Of a DNA stretch of 63,067 bases, positions 1 through 10,831 are shown piece by piece. Position numbers and translations under genes: made by a program. The number at the start of each line of letters is the position of its first letter. Position 1 is the stretch's first letter. The notes under the pieces were generated by a model. It did not search any database. It was not told where the DNA came from and saw nothing but the letters and a program-made list of their open reading frames with translations. The DNA is from Gracilaria domingensis (lineage: Eukaryota > Rhodophyta > Florideophyceae > Gracilariales > Gracilariaceae). The stretch spans positions 52,922 through 115,988 of the forward strand of contig VCMS01000316.1 of NCBI GenBank assembly GCA_022539475.1, read 5' to 3'.

Positions 1-2534
1 GCTCCATCAATGACTCGTACTCACTCTTCATCGCCTTCTTCCAAGCTTCGGAATCAGGACGTGACACTGCGTCACCGTACGACGAAGGAGTATCATCACT
101 GGCTGTAAGGAAAGCACTGGCACCACGCCACCACGAGGATGGCGTCTTTCTCTGACGTGTGGATCTACGAAGGGGCTGCGTCTCTGTCACTTCCGGCTCA
201 TCTTGTGGAACTGGTGTGGTGTCTTCATCCGTACTGGCATTCGTGGTACTCTCATGAGAAGCTGGTGCAGAAGGATCATCTTCAGAATGATCGGCGGATG
301 TGTCGGAGGTTGGGGCTTCAGCAGATACCGACTTGTCGACCAAGTCGATATCCGCATAGTCCTCGTGTTCAGAGTGCTCGTCACTTTCAGTTGCAGAGCA
401 CTCGTCAAACCTCACATCTCGTGACACAATCACCTTCTTCTTCTGGCTGTCCCACAACTTGTACCCGTGGGAGCCTGAAGTGTACCCAATGAAGATGGCC
501 TCCACTGCACGCTCTTCCAGCTTCTTCAACTTGTGATCAACCACCTTGTACCAGCAACGGCTACCAAACACACGCAGATTGCTCAGATCAGGCTTCTGTC
601 CATGCCACAGCTCAAACGGCGTCACGTCACTCGGAAGCGCTTTGCAGGTCACTCTGTTGCGCACATACACAGAAACATTCAGAGCCTCAGCCCAAAAGCT
701 TTTTGGCACATTCTTGTGATGCAACATTGACCTGACCAAGTCCATGAGTGTGCGGTTGAACCTCTCGGCAAGCCCGTTCTGCTGTGGATTATAAGGCACA
801 GTTCGCTGATGCTCAATACCGTACTGCTCAAGCTTTTCGGAGAACCGATTGGACAAGTACTCACCACCATTGTCAGTGCGTAATGCACGCAACACACTCT
901 TGCGAGCGGTGATGGTTAACACTTTCCTGCCCATCTGGTTCTCCACAAACCTGAGCCACTTGATGAACATCCGGAACACCTCATCCTTCGTCTTGAGCAT
1001 GTACAAGAAGCAGTAGCGGCTGTGGTCATCGATGAATGTGACAAAGTAGTGCGAGCCTCCCAAGGACTTCACGTTCACTGGACCCGATATATCAGAGTGT
1101 ACCAGGTCCAGTACGTGTTCAGCTCGTTCCCCCCCTTGCTTGGGAGTCGGAGCACGGGTTGCTTTGCCCACTACACAAGAGCCACACACATCCAGCTTCT
1201 GAGCCACATCCACATTCAGACCTGACACAACACCGTTTCGAGCCATCTGCTTGATGCCTTCCACATTCACATGAGCCATTCGAGCATGCCAAAGAGACAA
1301 GTCTGACACAAGCGCACTGTCCGTGTCCGTGAACTGATCTGCAGCAGTGCAAAGGTAGTACAGGTCTTTGACGCGGCGCCCAACGGCAACCACTTTTGAC
1401 CCCTTGTACACACATACCTTTTCTTTGTCAAACACTACCGTGCAGCCCAGATCACAAATCTGTGACACAGACAACAAATGGTACCGTAAGTTGGGCACGT
1501 GTACCACCTGCTTAGCTTGCACTTACGCTTGGACCCTTCAACTGTCAGATCGAGCTCCACACTTCCGTGACCAACAGACTGCAACTTGGAATCATTGCCG
1601 ATACTCACACCCGACGACACCTTTGTCTCGTACGTTTGGAACATTGAGTCATCATAAGTCATGTGCGCAGTAGCTCCAGAGTCAACAATCCAGTCACTGT
1701 TAGTGGCCTTGTCGGCACCATTCGCAATGAGGCATACAAAGTCAGAATCGCTGCCGCCCGTACCTTGCTCATCGTTGAGCGCGGTATGTACACTTGGGTG
1801 AGCAGCATCGATCTGATCCTTGTTAGCCCCATCACGTTGCTTTTTGAAACAGTTCTTCTGGATATGACCCTTTATGCCACAATAGTAACACACAACCGAC
1901 TTCAATGACTTCCTACGAAACTGGCGTCCCAAGAGTGCAGCATCACACCGGACTCCTCCTTGGCACGATCACTCATACGTTGCTCTTCTTGCAATAGACG
2001 GCTCTTCACAAACTCCATGGTGAGTTGGCGATCTCCGATCGTGGTGTCAATTGCAACAATGAGGTGCTCAAAACGATCCGGAAGTCCACATAGAGCAGCC
2101 ATAGCAATGTCCTCTTCTTCAACGTTGACGTCCATACTCTTGAGGTCGGAGGCCAAGTGCCGAACACGATTGATGAATTGCAACATCTTCTCGTCCTCGC
2201 GCATTTTGACAGAGTAGAAAGCACGTCTGGCGTTGATTCGGTTAAGAAGAGTCTTACGTTGAAACACATTGCAAATGGCCTTCCATGCGTCAGCAGCAGT
2301 CTCGATGTCTCGAATGTGATCCAAGTGCTCGTCGGCAAGCGTGAGTCCAATGATAGCTCTAGCCCTTTCGTCGCGGATTTGCCACTTTACCAGTTCCTCT
2401 TCATCCGTGGGTGCAGAAGTGGTGAGATGGTTCTTGAGGTCTTTCAGTGCAAGTACATACTGAATCTTCTGCTTCCAAGTATGGAAGTTATCCTCACCCA
2501 ACTTCTCGATCTTGAGCCCACTAAACGAGTCCAT
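1..2534 (-). pseudogene. gag-pol of copia element A (gag, protease, integrase), two 1-bp deletions
   Basis: This is the retrotransposon polyprotein. The start at 2534 (MDSFSGLKIE) is chosen because the frame upstream only reads a CAA-repeat leader. Visible in order: copia gag (UBN2-like) with a CCHC knuckle (VCYYCGIKGHIQKNC), an aspartic protease motif (VDSGATAHM), a GAG-pre-integrase zinc region (LWHARMAHVN), the integrase core (DNGGEY, NGLAERFNR) and the linker into RT. The frame breaks near 1944 and again near 1513. Comparison with element D shows a single missing base at each place. After 1513 the frame stays open to the window edge. It cannot encode a full polyprotein without frameshifting, yet is otherwise little decayed, so recent inactivation or sequence error are both possible. 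Confidence 0.85.
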
Positions 2535-2584
2535 GATGTAAGAGAGGAACTGCAGCGAACCAGATAATGCGGTGGCAGACAGGC

Positions 2585-2672
2585 GGCAATAGCAAACGAC
2601 AGCGGTAAACAACAACAGCAAACAACAACAAACAACAACAAACAACAATAACAACAAACAACAACAACAATA
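2585..2672. repeat. CAA-rich simple repeat in the leader of element A
   Basis: An imperfect run of CAA/CAACAAA units lies just upstream of the gag start. On the element's own strand it reads as TTG repeats, giving an artefactual Leu/Cys/Val-rich N-terminal extension. Confidence 0.85.
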
Positions 2673-3765
2673 AAGATGAATAGTCGGGTGCAAAAGGAAC
2701 TAAGATTCCTGGTACCCTAGGGAGTCGGACCCCTGACCCCCGGAGACTCTCCGGGTAAGAAACGACTTCTGCAGTCTACCTCCTCCTGCGTTCTAGGAGA
2801 AGGTGCGTCGCTCTCTACGAGACTTCCAGAGGATGGTTAATGACCGAAGATATGCCTTCACCAAGTAAAACCCTCTCTGGTCTCTTGCAAGAACTTGCGC
2901 GACCCTGAAACTGCAGGTACTATGACAAACCGAGGTACGCTTCTAGCAAGCAAACAATGAAGTTCACAAGCGGCCTGATCCTAAAAAGGAGGTCAGCCTA
3001 CGACACGTCGCCTCCCCGCACCACCGAAGCAGTACGGATCAAAAGCTCGTTTCAGTTTGCCTTCGCCACAGATCAAGAACCCAACACAAAGTCAGGTCAG
3101 CAACAATAAAGGTGGACCACCTCCTGTCCAGTGCAGTACGTCACGGCACCCCGTCCACAAATGCCCCCGCGAAGAATACCAGGTCTTTCGACCGACACCG
3201 TTATCTGCCCCTAAGGACCGGTGGGAAACTCGCAAGACGGAACAAATGCTTTGGTTCAAGCCGCCAGACTAACGTCCCCGATTGCTCGGATCAACCGCTC
3301 GTCGCACCGAAACTCAAGTGATCACCACACCTGCCGAGCACACACGCAGTGCACGGACTTCAACAGAAACGAATGCTGAGCACAACACACAAGTGCACAG
3401 ACTTCAACAACACAAGGTCCTCAACCTCTCGGATCAGAACCCACAAAGACGACGTGGGGATCCCAACAATAATAACAGAGGGAGACCAAACGAAGCGGAT
3501 AGCGATCGACAACACGGGCAACAACGAGCGCCCAAACACAATCACGATAGAAAGTCAACGTCGAACCACCACCAACAAAACGCCCTCAGGGAGGAACGAA
3601 CGACCGAAAGAAGAAAGTCAACACCGACCAACGATACGGTCAACACACCCGACGCAACGGAGAAGGGAACGAAAGGGAAAACAGCGAAGCGGATGAACGG
3701 CGGTGAGGGAGAGCGGCGAGAATCAGCGGCGAGAGGGAACGATAACGGCAGAGGTCAGCGGGGCT

Positions 3766-3777
3766 GGGCCCATAACC
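3766..3777 (-). other. Primer-binding site of element A (initiator-tRNA-half type)
   Basis: On the element strand GGTTATGGGCCC follows the LTR end (CTATCA) with no spacer. It is complementary to the anticodon-loop region of eukaryotic initiator tRNA-Met (GGGCCCATAACC). Drosophila copia and relatives prime with a cleaved tRNA-iMet half in this way rather than with the tRNA 3' end. The same 12-mer occurs next to the LTR of element C. Confidence 0.8.
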
Positions 3778-4562
3778 TGATAGAGGTTGAAGCTGAAAGG
3801 GAAGGTTGAAGAAAGGATAGGGGAATGAAGGGAAGTTCGCCAGCTCTGGCTCGGAATTTACTTGGAGGCGCTCGAGTCACCGCTTATATAGAACTACTTT
3901 GCGACACCATCGCACAACTCCAACTCCAAGCAATACCTAAACCACTAGCTAGAGACACTCAATACTACCAATCATCTTCTAACATAACATGGTAACACTG
4001 CCACACTATCATGACAGCTTACAACAACAAAGCACAACAACGCACAACAGTGCACAACCGTGCACATCAAGTTACGTGCCTACACATAACCATGACCATG
4101 CACAGATTCACATAGTGCCAACACACTGTAATCCGTACACGCCACCATAACAGTTACGTACAAGCTCACCAACTAACACGTCACCACAAACTCACTCCAA
4201 GTCCTACGTCACCAACAATACCACAGTGTAAACCTCTTGACAGCGCATCTACTCTTCACCATAGTGCCAAAGTCACATGAAGCTGTCCTACATGTCCACG
4301 TACATACGTGTGTACCCTGTGCATCATGTACAGTATGCCCAGTGTACTAGCTACACACGTGTACCCCGGAAACAACCCATTAGCGCCACAACACTTGTAC
4401 AACCACAATGCATATGACCATTTGCAGTAGCCAATCAGAAGCCCGTTTCACGTTGAGTTTGCGCAGAGGCGCATATGCGCTTTTCCAACGGCACCCTCCA
4501 AAACAGCCCATGCTCCCCAGCACTTTTGGTTTTCAGTGACAGCACAGGGTCAACATTCAACA
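3778..4562 (-). repeat. 5' LTR of copia element A
   Basis: A 785-bp repeat in inverted orientation to the 786-bp LTR at 6744-7529, nearly identical by eye. Its ends are TGTT...ATCA on the element strand. It contains a TATA motif (TATATAAG, complement at 3883-3890), a CCAAT box at 4431-4435 and the palindrome GCGCATATGCGC at 4469-4480. Confidence 0.9.
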
Positions 4563-6723
4563 TGTGTATGTGCGCAACAGATGACTGCAAAGCGCTTCCG
4601 AGTGACGTGACGCCGTTTGAGCTGTGGCATGGACAGAAGCCTGATCTGAGCAATCTGCGTGTGTTGGTAGCCTTGCTGGTACAAGGTGGTTGATCACAAG
4701 TTGAAGAAGCTGGAAGAGCGTGCAGTGGAGGCCATCTTCATTGGGTACACTTCAGGCTCCACGGGTACAAGTTGTGGACAGCCAGAAGAAGAAGGTGATT
4801 GTGTCACGAGATGTGAGGTTTGACGAGTGCTCTGAACTGAAAGTGACGAGCACTCTGAAGACGAGGACTATGCGGATATCGACTTGGTCGACAAGTCGGT
4901 ATCTGCTGAAGCCCAACCTCCGACACATCCGCCGATCATTCTGAAGATGATCCTTCTGCACCAGCTTCTCATGAGAGTACCACGAATGCCAGTACGGATG
5001 AAGACACCACACCAGTTCCACAAGATGAGCCGGAAGTGACAGAGACGCAGCCCCTTCGTAGATCCACACGTCAGAGAAAGACGCCATCCTCGTGGTGGCG
5101 TGGTGCCAGTGCTTTCCTTACAGCCAGTGATGATACTCCTTCGTCGTACGGTGACGCAGTGTCACGTCCTGATTCCGAAGCTTGGAAGAAGGCGATGAAG
5201 AGTGAGTACGAGTCATTGATGGAGCATGACACATGGGATCTAGTGCCAAGGCCAGCAGACAGCAACGTGATTTCGTCCAAGTGGGTGTATGTACAAAAGT
5301 ATGAGGCTTCGTCATCTGGTGAACCGACAGTGCGTTACAAGGCTCGTGTGGTTGCAAGAGGTTCCTGCAGATCGAGGGTGTGGACTTCTCAGAGACTTAT
5401 GCACCTGTGGTGAAGTTCACATCCATCAGAATGATCCTGTCAGTGACTGCCGTACGAGACTTCCACTTGCACCAGATGGATGTGAAGACTGCCTTTCTGA
5501 ACGGTGACCTTGACGAGACAGTGTACATGGAGCAGCCAATGGGATTCACACAGCAGGGAAAGGAGGACTTGGTGTGCCGACTGAAGAAAGCGATCTATGG
5601 GCTTAGACAAGCACCAAGACAGTGGCACGCCAAGATATACGCCTTCCTTGTTGGTGAAATGCACCTCAAGCCGAATGACGCAGACGAGTGTGTCTACACC
5701 GGGATCATACTGGGTTTCTTGGTTATCATTGCTCTGTATGTTGACGACTTGCTGATTGCGAGTCCGAGCATGAAAACCGTGGAACGTGTGAAGGCAGAGC
5801 TGTCAAGTCGTTTCCGCATGAAGGACCTCAAAGAAGCTCGCATGGTTCTTGGATTTGAAATCCATCGAGACAGAACCAAGCGAGAGCTGTACTTGACTCA
5901 GTCAGCGTACACGAACAAGGTCCTGGAGCGATTTGGCATGCAGCTGTCGAAACCCGTTGACACTCCTATGGAGTGCGGTGTGGACTTGTCTGTTGAGGAG
6001 GAAGTGCTCACGCATGTACCGTATCGTCAGGCGATTGGCTGCCTCATGTATCTCTCTGTGGGAACTCGTCCAGACATCTCATATGCTGTGGCTAAGCTGG
6101 CCAAGTATGTTGAGAAGCCGGGAAACACTCAGTGGAAGGCGGTCAAGCGTGTTCTTCGCTACCTCAATGGCACTACCACGTTCGGGTTGACGTATGGCTC
6201 CAGCACCGATTTGCAACTGCACGGCTATGTGGACTCTGACTGGGCTGGCGATGTTGCCAACCGCAAGTCCACTAGTGGATACTTGTTCATGATGTGCGGA
6301 GGTGCTGTGTCGTGGTCGTCTCGTCAACAGGAGGTAGTTGCTCTGTCGAGTGCGGAGGCTGAGTACGTGAGCTTGTGCTCTGGCACCAAGGAGGCGATCT
6401 GGCTTAGGCGACTTTGGAACGGCATTGGCAGTGTGATTGGCATGGAAGCAGACGGGTCTGTAAAGCTGCTGGTTGAACCAACTCCCATGTATGTTGACAA
6501 CCAGGGCAGCATTGACCTTGCTCGAAATGGAGTGGTGAACAGGCGAACCAAGCATATTGAAATTCGGTTCCACTTCACTCGAGAAGCTCTGCAGGCCAAG
6601 TCGATTGTGCTGTTCTACTGCCCGACGGATTCCATGGTTGCCGACATGCTGAATAAGCCGCTTGCGCGAGTGAAGCACGAGAGGTTCCGCGAAGCCGGTG
6701 GTGTGATCCACATAGAAGTTTGA
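4563..6723 (+). pseudogene. pol of copia element B (integrase C-terminus, RT, RNase H)
   Basis: Small deletions near 4665-4690 break the integrase tail. The frame recovers at about 5036 and shifts by one base near 5362, in the stretch that should read RGFLQIEG. From 5380 a 447-codon open frame holds most of the copia RT (QMDVKTAFLNGDL, KAIYGLRQAPRQW, catalytic YVDDLLIA) and RNase H (YVDSDWAGD, SSAEAEYVSL, YVDNQ), ending at 6723. The catalytic residues are intact, so the element was inactivated recently by indels and by the insertion of A. Confidence 0.88.
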
Positions 6724-6733
6724 AGTCAGTGAC

Positions 6734-6743
6734 AGAGGGGGGG
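6734..6743 (+). other. Polypurine tract of element B
   Basis: AGAGGGGGGG lies immediately before the TG of the 3' LTR. This is the expected plus-strand primer site for retrotransposon DNA synthesis. Confidence 0.85.
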
Positions 6744-7529
6744 TGTTGGATGTTGACCCTGTGCTGTCACTGAAAACCAAAAGTGCTGGGGAGCATGGGC
6801 TGTTTTGGAGGGTGCCGTTGGAAAAGCGCATATGCGCCTCTGCGCAAACTCAACGTGAAACGGGCTTCTGATTGGCTACTGCAAATGGTCATATGCATTG
6901 TGGTTTGTACAAGTGTTGTGGCGCTAATGGGTTGTTTCCGGGGTACACGTGTGTAGCTAGTACACTGGGCATACTGTACATGATGCACAGGGTACACACG
7001 TATGTACGTGGACATGTAGGACAGCTTCATGTGACTTTGGCACTATGGTGAAGAGTAGATGCGCTGTCAAGAGGTTTACACTGTGGTATTGTTGGTGACG
7101 TAGGACTTGGAGTGAGTTTGTGGTGACGTGTTAGTTGGTGAGCTTGTACGTAACTGTTATGGTGGCAGGTACGGATTACAGTGTGTTGGCACTATGTGAA
7201 TCTGTGCATGGTCATGGTTATGTGTAGGCACGTAACTTGATGTGCACGGTTGTGCACTGTTGTGCGTTGTTGTGCTTTGTTGTTGTAAGCTGTCATGATA
7301 GTGTGGCAGTGTTACCATGTTATGTTAGAAGATGATTGGTAGTATTGAGTGTCTCTAGCTGGTGGTTTAGGTAATGCTTGGAGTTGAAGTTGTGCGATGG
7401 TGTCGCAAAGTAGTTCTATATAAGCGGTGACTCGAGCGCCTCCAAGTAAATTCCGAGCCAGAGCTGGCGAACTTCCCTTCATTCCCCCATCCTTTCTTCA
7501 ACCTTCCCTTTCAGCTTCAACCTCTATCA
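6744..7529 (+). repeat. 3' LTR of copia element B
   Basis: A 786-bp LTR, TGTTGG...CTATCA, inverted relative to the LTR of A. U3 contains GCGCATATGCGC (6826-6837) and a reverse CCAAT box (ATTGG, 6871-6875). A TATA box (TATATAAG) lies at 7417-7424, so transcription would start near 7445-7455. T/G-rich runs of TTGTTG and GTGC repeats occupy 7235-7290. Confidence 0.9.
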
Positions 7530-9451
7530 AAAGATGTATCGTCGAAGGAGTTCTCCGGATTCTCCTGCAGAGCTATGTACTCCTTTGCATCATCAGAGTG
7601 TACCTTCTTCACCACAGCTCCTCCAAGCTGCTTGAGCTTCTGCGCCACTCCATCATACACATCATTGATTTCACTGCGGTGTTTCATGAACCCTACCATG
7701 ACATAACGCGAGTGATCATCTACAAATGCTGATGCGTACTTGAATCGGTCAGGGAAGGACAGGGTGAGTGGACCTATTATGTCGGAGTGCACAGTGTCAC
7801 CAACCTCGGATTCACGAGTAAATACTCCAGGAAATGGAAGTTTGTGTGCTTTCCCAAGACGACAAGGGTGACACACCTCCCTCATTTCTGTGAGCTGTGG
7901 GACACCACTGGCATGCTTGTGCACCATTTGAAGGTCTCTCGGGTTGATATGAGCCAATCGGCGGTGCCATAGTTGAGTCAACTCCGGTAATGATGCCTTC
8001 AACATGCACTGCAAATCGGCTTTACCAGCGAGTAATGCGTGCTCCGCGCCGAAATGCATGACAGGTTCGGGCAAAGTATACAGGCCAGAACGTTTATCGC
8101 GCTGACCGCTCCCGATGACCAAGCCATTTTCATGAATCAAGCGAACTTCACGTGCACGGAACCGAGACTCAATAGACTTGTCGGCAAGGCTCCCAACGGA
8201 AACTAGGTTGTACTCCATGTCAGGCACGAGTAGGGCATCAGTCAACCTTAGATTCACATTGTCAAAAGGCAGAATAACATCTCCACATTTCGTCGCAGAC
8301 ACAGTACTCTTGTCGGCCAGCCGTATGTGTCGCTCCTCCACATCGTGCAATGAGCTTGGAACGAAGGCAGCTGCAGAGTGGAAGTAATGGGAAGTTGCTC
8401 CACTGTCTGCATAGGTGTCCATTTCTCGTTGCGCAGGTGGCAGGACTGTCGCTTTCTCAAATGACATGCCTGCAATCTCTATCTTGGAGGACTTACTAGA
8501 CGACTTTGCTGACGCTTTAGATCCTCCAGACTTGTCCTTCGCCTTCAAAGCCAACTTGTCGAGTATGCTCTGAGGCAGATGGTTGTCAGGATTGTCCAGG
8601 TTTACAAAGCAACGATCTTTGGTATGTCCATCTCGACCACAAAAGTCACAGTGATACCCGCTGCCACTGGCTGCTGCAAGTGCATGTGTGCCAGAAACAT
8701 CATCCGAATCATTACCATCTCGATGATGTGTGATAGAGGAGGTACCATGAGACTTGTTGGAACCTCTTCCCTTTCCTTTCTTTCGGCTGCGACTGCGACC
8801 AGTAGTCATGTGACGTGCATTGTATTCATCAATGAGGGTGGTAGCAACATAGTCCCACGTTAACTCAGAGATCTCCTTGGTACGTAATGCTGCAGCCGTG
8901 GACTCCAGTGAGCTCTGCGGATCAATAGAAGCCAACAACATTGGAGCTTTGTGAGATTCGGGGATGGCAGCATCCTTGCCCATACGATCCAACTGCGAGA
9001 ACAGAGCCGTGAATTGGTCAACGTATTCGGACATGTTCTGCCCATTGTATGTCATACGGAATAGTTGGGTCTGAACAGCAATCCTAGACACCGTGCGATT
9101 CGAAGCATAGCGTGCATCCAGCAACTTGATCATCTTTGCCGGATCGTCATCCACGTCCATAACCACACGTAAAGGAGCATCACCAAGTGCACAGATGATG
9201 ATTCCGCAAGCCTTCTCGCGTTTGGATAACGTGCGAATGGCATCAACAGAGGATCCCTGACCATCAGTAGCGGTCGTCTCAGTTGAAATAGACTGCTCAG
9301 TATCTGTGTTAACCACATTCCAGACACTTTTGATGCGACAGGCGGCACGAAGTCGATGCCTCCAGAGTGCGTAATCCTCACCACGCTTGCCATGGAAGCG
9401 AGGAATCTTCACACCAGAGTTGGTATCCGTTTCCTTTTCGGAGTCAGACAT
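7530..9451 (-). pseudogene. gag-pol of copia element C, truncated by insertion of B
   Basis: About 640 codons stay open from the ATG at 9451 to the insertion point. The start was chosen because MSDSEKET begins the recognisable gag; the open frame upstream to 9544 is leader. Domains: copia gag, CCHC knuckle (CDFCGRDGHTKDRC), protease (YADSGATSHYF), GAG-pre-integrase zinc region (LWHRRLAHIN...CHPCRLGKAH) and the first part of the integrase core (VHSDIIGPL, FVDDHSRYV). No stop or frameshift was seen, so C was coding-competent until split in the integrase. The last seven codons of the open frame (to 7517) are read from the LTR of B. Confidence 0.9.
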
Positions 9452-10032
9452 GACAAAAGAGCCTGAGGAACACAGTCGGAATCGGCAAACCAGGTAGTAA
9501 CCAAGCCAAGAAAAGTAGAGAACCAGCTCGGAAGTGAAAAGCAAAGCTCAAAGAAACAAACAAAGAAGCGGAAAGAGGGAATCAACGCTTCAGTTACACA
9601 AGAGGGTAAAGGCTGGAGTGGAGTATTCTCAACACTCAACAGCGAGGGCGCCAGCGGAGACCGTGTAACCAGGTCTACAACGCTCGTCGGGACGCGTCCC
9701 GTACGCGATCACAGGCGGAGTTCGGGTACTCGACGCCTGGAGTATACTCATGGGTGAGACAGAACTCAACCCGGAAACAACAAGAAGAAGAAGAAGCAGC
9801 GGGTCCACTGGCAGGATCTAATATCCGGTTACCCTAGAGGTCCGAACCTCTGGTCCCTGGTTACTCTCTCCAGGTGAGGCACGAATTCTTCTTGACCTAC
9901 CCTGCTCTGCGTACTGCAGAGCGAGGGGCTTTACAATCCGTACGAGACGTCCCAGGGAGGTTAGTAGCCAAAGATATGCGTTCACCAGTTAGCCCCTGCT
10001 AGTCGCTTGCGGGAAAACAGCGCGGTCCTTCT

Positions 10033-10058
10033 GCTCGCTCGCTCGCTCGCTCGCTCGC
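10033..10058. repeat. (GCTC)n microsatellite in the leader of C
   Basis: About six and a half perfect GCTC units lie about 90 bp inside the PBS of element C. Confidence 0.85.
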
Positions 10059-10149
10059 AACGCGTACCTGTCGCAAGAAAACAAAACTTCGTAGAATCCA
10101 AACGAGAAATTAGTAGAAGAGCGTGACGTCTGCGAAGAGTCGACGCTCT

Positions 10150-10161
10150 GGGCCCATAACC
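10150..10161 (-). other. Primer-binding site of element C (initiator-tRNA-half type)
   Basis: GGGCCCATAACC on the plus strand is the same 12-mer as in element A, adjacent to the inferred LTR edge at 10162. It supports the element's orientation and the LTR boundary. Confidence 0.75.
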
Positions 10162-10831
10162 TAACGTAACGAACGCAGGTTAGACAAGTAGAAAGGAAAA
10201 AGATGTGAACAAGATAGGTAAGACAAGCAAAGGGGGTAGGCCACCTTCGACCGAGTTTAGTGAACGGGGACGATCGCAACCTACTAGTACTAACCGCGCA
10301 CCGCCGCCGTCGCTGCATGAGACATAACAGCACACGCTGTCAAAGTGTACACCTTGACAACGAAAGCGCGCGCAAATCACAATACGAATTCGAAACAACT
10401 AAATCAAACCGCGCCAAATCCAATGCCAACTCCATGATCCAAAATCGCTCTAAAAAATCAACATTTTCCATCTGGCGCAACAAACCCCCTCGCGCAGCTC
10501 AGAATCGCACATTCGCTCCAAAATCCTTCGTACTAGCCTAGAATCGCACATAAAGCAAAACCCGCCCAGAACAGCCTGTATTCGCACATTCTCAGCTACT
10601 GCATAACTGGCCAGCACTAGCACACTGCAGCCAATCACAGCGCACCACTTGTGCCATCCGCCACTCCTGCCCCATACAGCCAGGTCCACTTGTCCACACT
10701 ACGTTGCATATACGCATTTGCAGTAGCCAATCATATTGCAGTATCACGTTGGGTTTACGGAGAGGCGCATATGCGCTTTTCGCGCGAGGGTGCCCAAAAG
10801 TGCCCATGCTCCCCTGCAACTTTGTGTTCCA
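10162..10831 (-). repeat. 5' LTR of copia element C
   Basis: About 670 bp, from the PBS edge to TTCCA at 10831 (TGGAAC on the element strand), after which gag of D resumes. The other copy lies outside the window, so the edges are inferred. It shares with the LTRs of A and B a U3 block that includes the CCAAT box (10727-10731) and the palindrome GCGCATATGCGC (10765-10776). Confidence 0.72.

Larger units (their letters stand above)
1..4562 (-). mobile_element. Ty1/copia element A (innermost of the nest), 5' LTR to mid-pol
   Basis: Reading leftward, the element has a 785-bp 5' LTR (3778-4562), an adjacent primer-binding site, a leader of about 1.2 kb with no long ORF (2535-3765), gag from 2534, then protease and integrase until the window ends near the start of the RT. 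The reverse transcriptase, RNase H and 3' LTR must lie left of position 1. The first 600 bases are an inverted copy of about 4563-5220 in element B, so A and B belong to one family. The right LTR edge is followed at 4563 by B coding sequence that continues cleanly, which shows A inserted into B. Confidence 0.88.
4563..7529 (+). mobile_element. Ty1/copia element B, 3' half (interrupted by A)
   Basis: B resumes directly at the edge of A within the integrase C-terminal region (the cognate of 12493 onward in element D), then runs through RT, RNase H, a polypurine tract and its 3' LTR. Its 5' half is predicted left of A, outside the window. Its right end at 7529 abuts the coding sequence of element C, so B inserted into C. 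Confidence 0.88.
7530..10831 (-). mobile_element. Ty1/copia element C, 5' half (interrupted by B)
   Basis: Reading leftward: 5' LTR (10162-10831), PBS, leader (9452-10149), gag from 9451, protease and the start of integrase, cut at 7530 by element B. Its gag (MSDSEKETDTNSG...) is a different family from that of A, B and D. Its right end at 10831 is followed by gag sequence of element D, so C inserted into D. The rest of C should lie left of the window. Confidence 0.88.

Noticed and set aside
139..492. A 117-codon plus-strand ORF recurring inverted at 4752-5087
   Set aside because: It is a shadow of the integrase/RT linker of copia elements A and B, which are inverted copies of one family.
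6079..6831. A 250-codon minus-strand ORF opposite RT-RNase H and LTR of element B
   Set aside because: It is the complement of a well-conserved RNase H frame and extends into the LTR. Unlike the antisense ORF of G it has no independent homologue and mirrors a real gene.
1..7529. A giant palindrome or inverted-repeat element formed by the inverted LTRs at 3778-4562 and 6744-7529
   Set aside because: The junction at 4562/4563 is LTR-to-mid-integrase, as expected for one copia element inserted in another, and the two arms cover different parts of the element.
10033..10058. GCTC tandem units as a CRISPR-like or regulatory array
   Set aside because: A simple tetranucleotide microsatellite without spacers.
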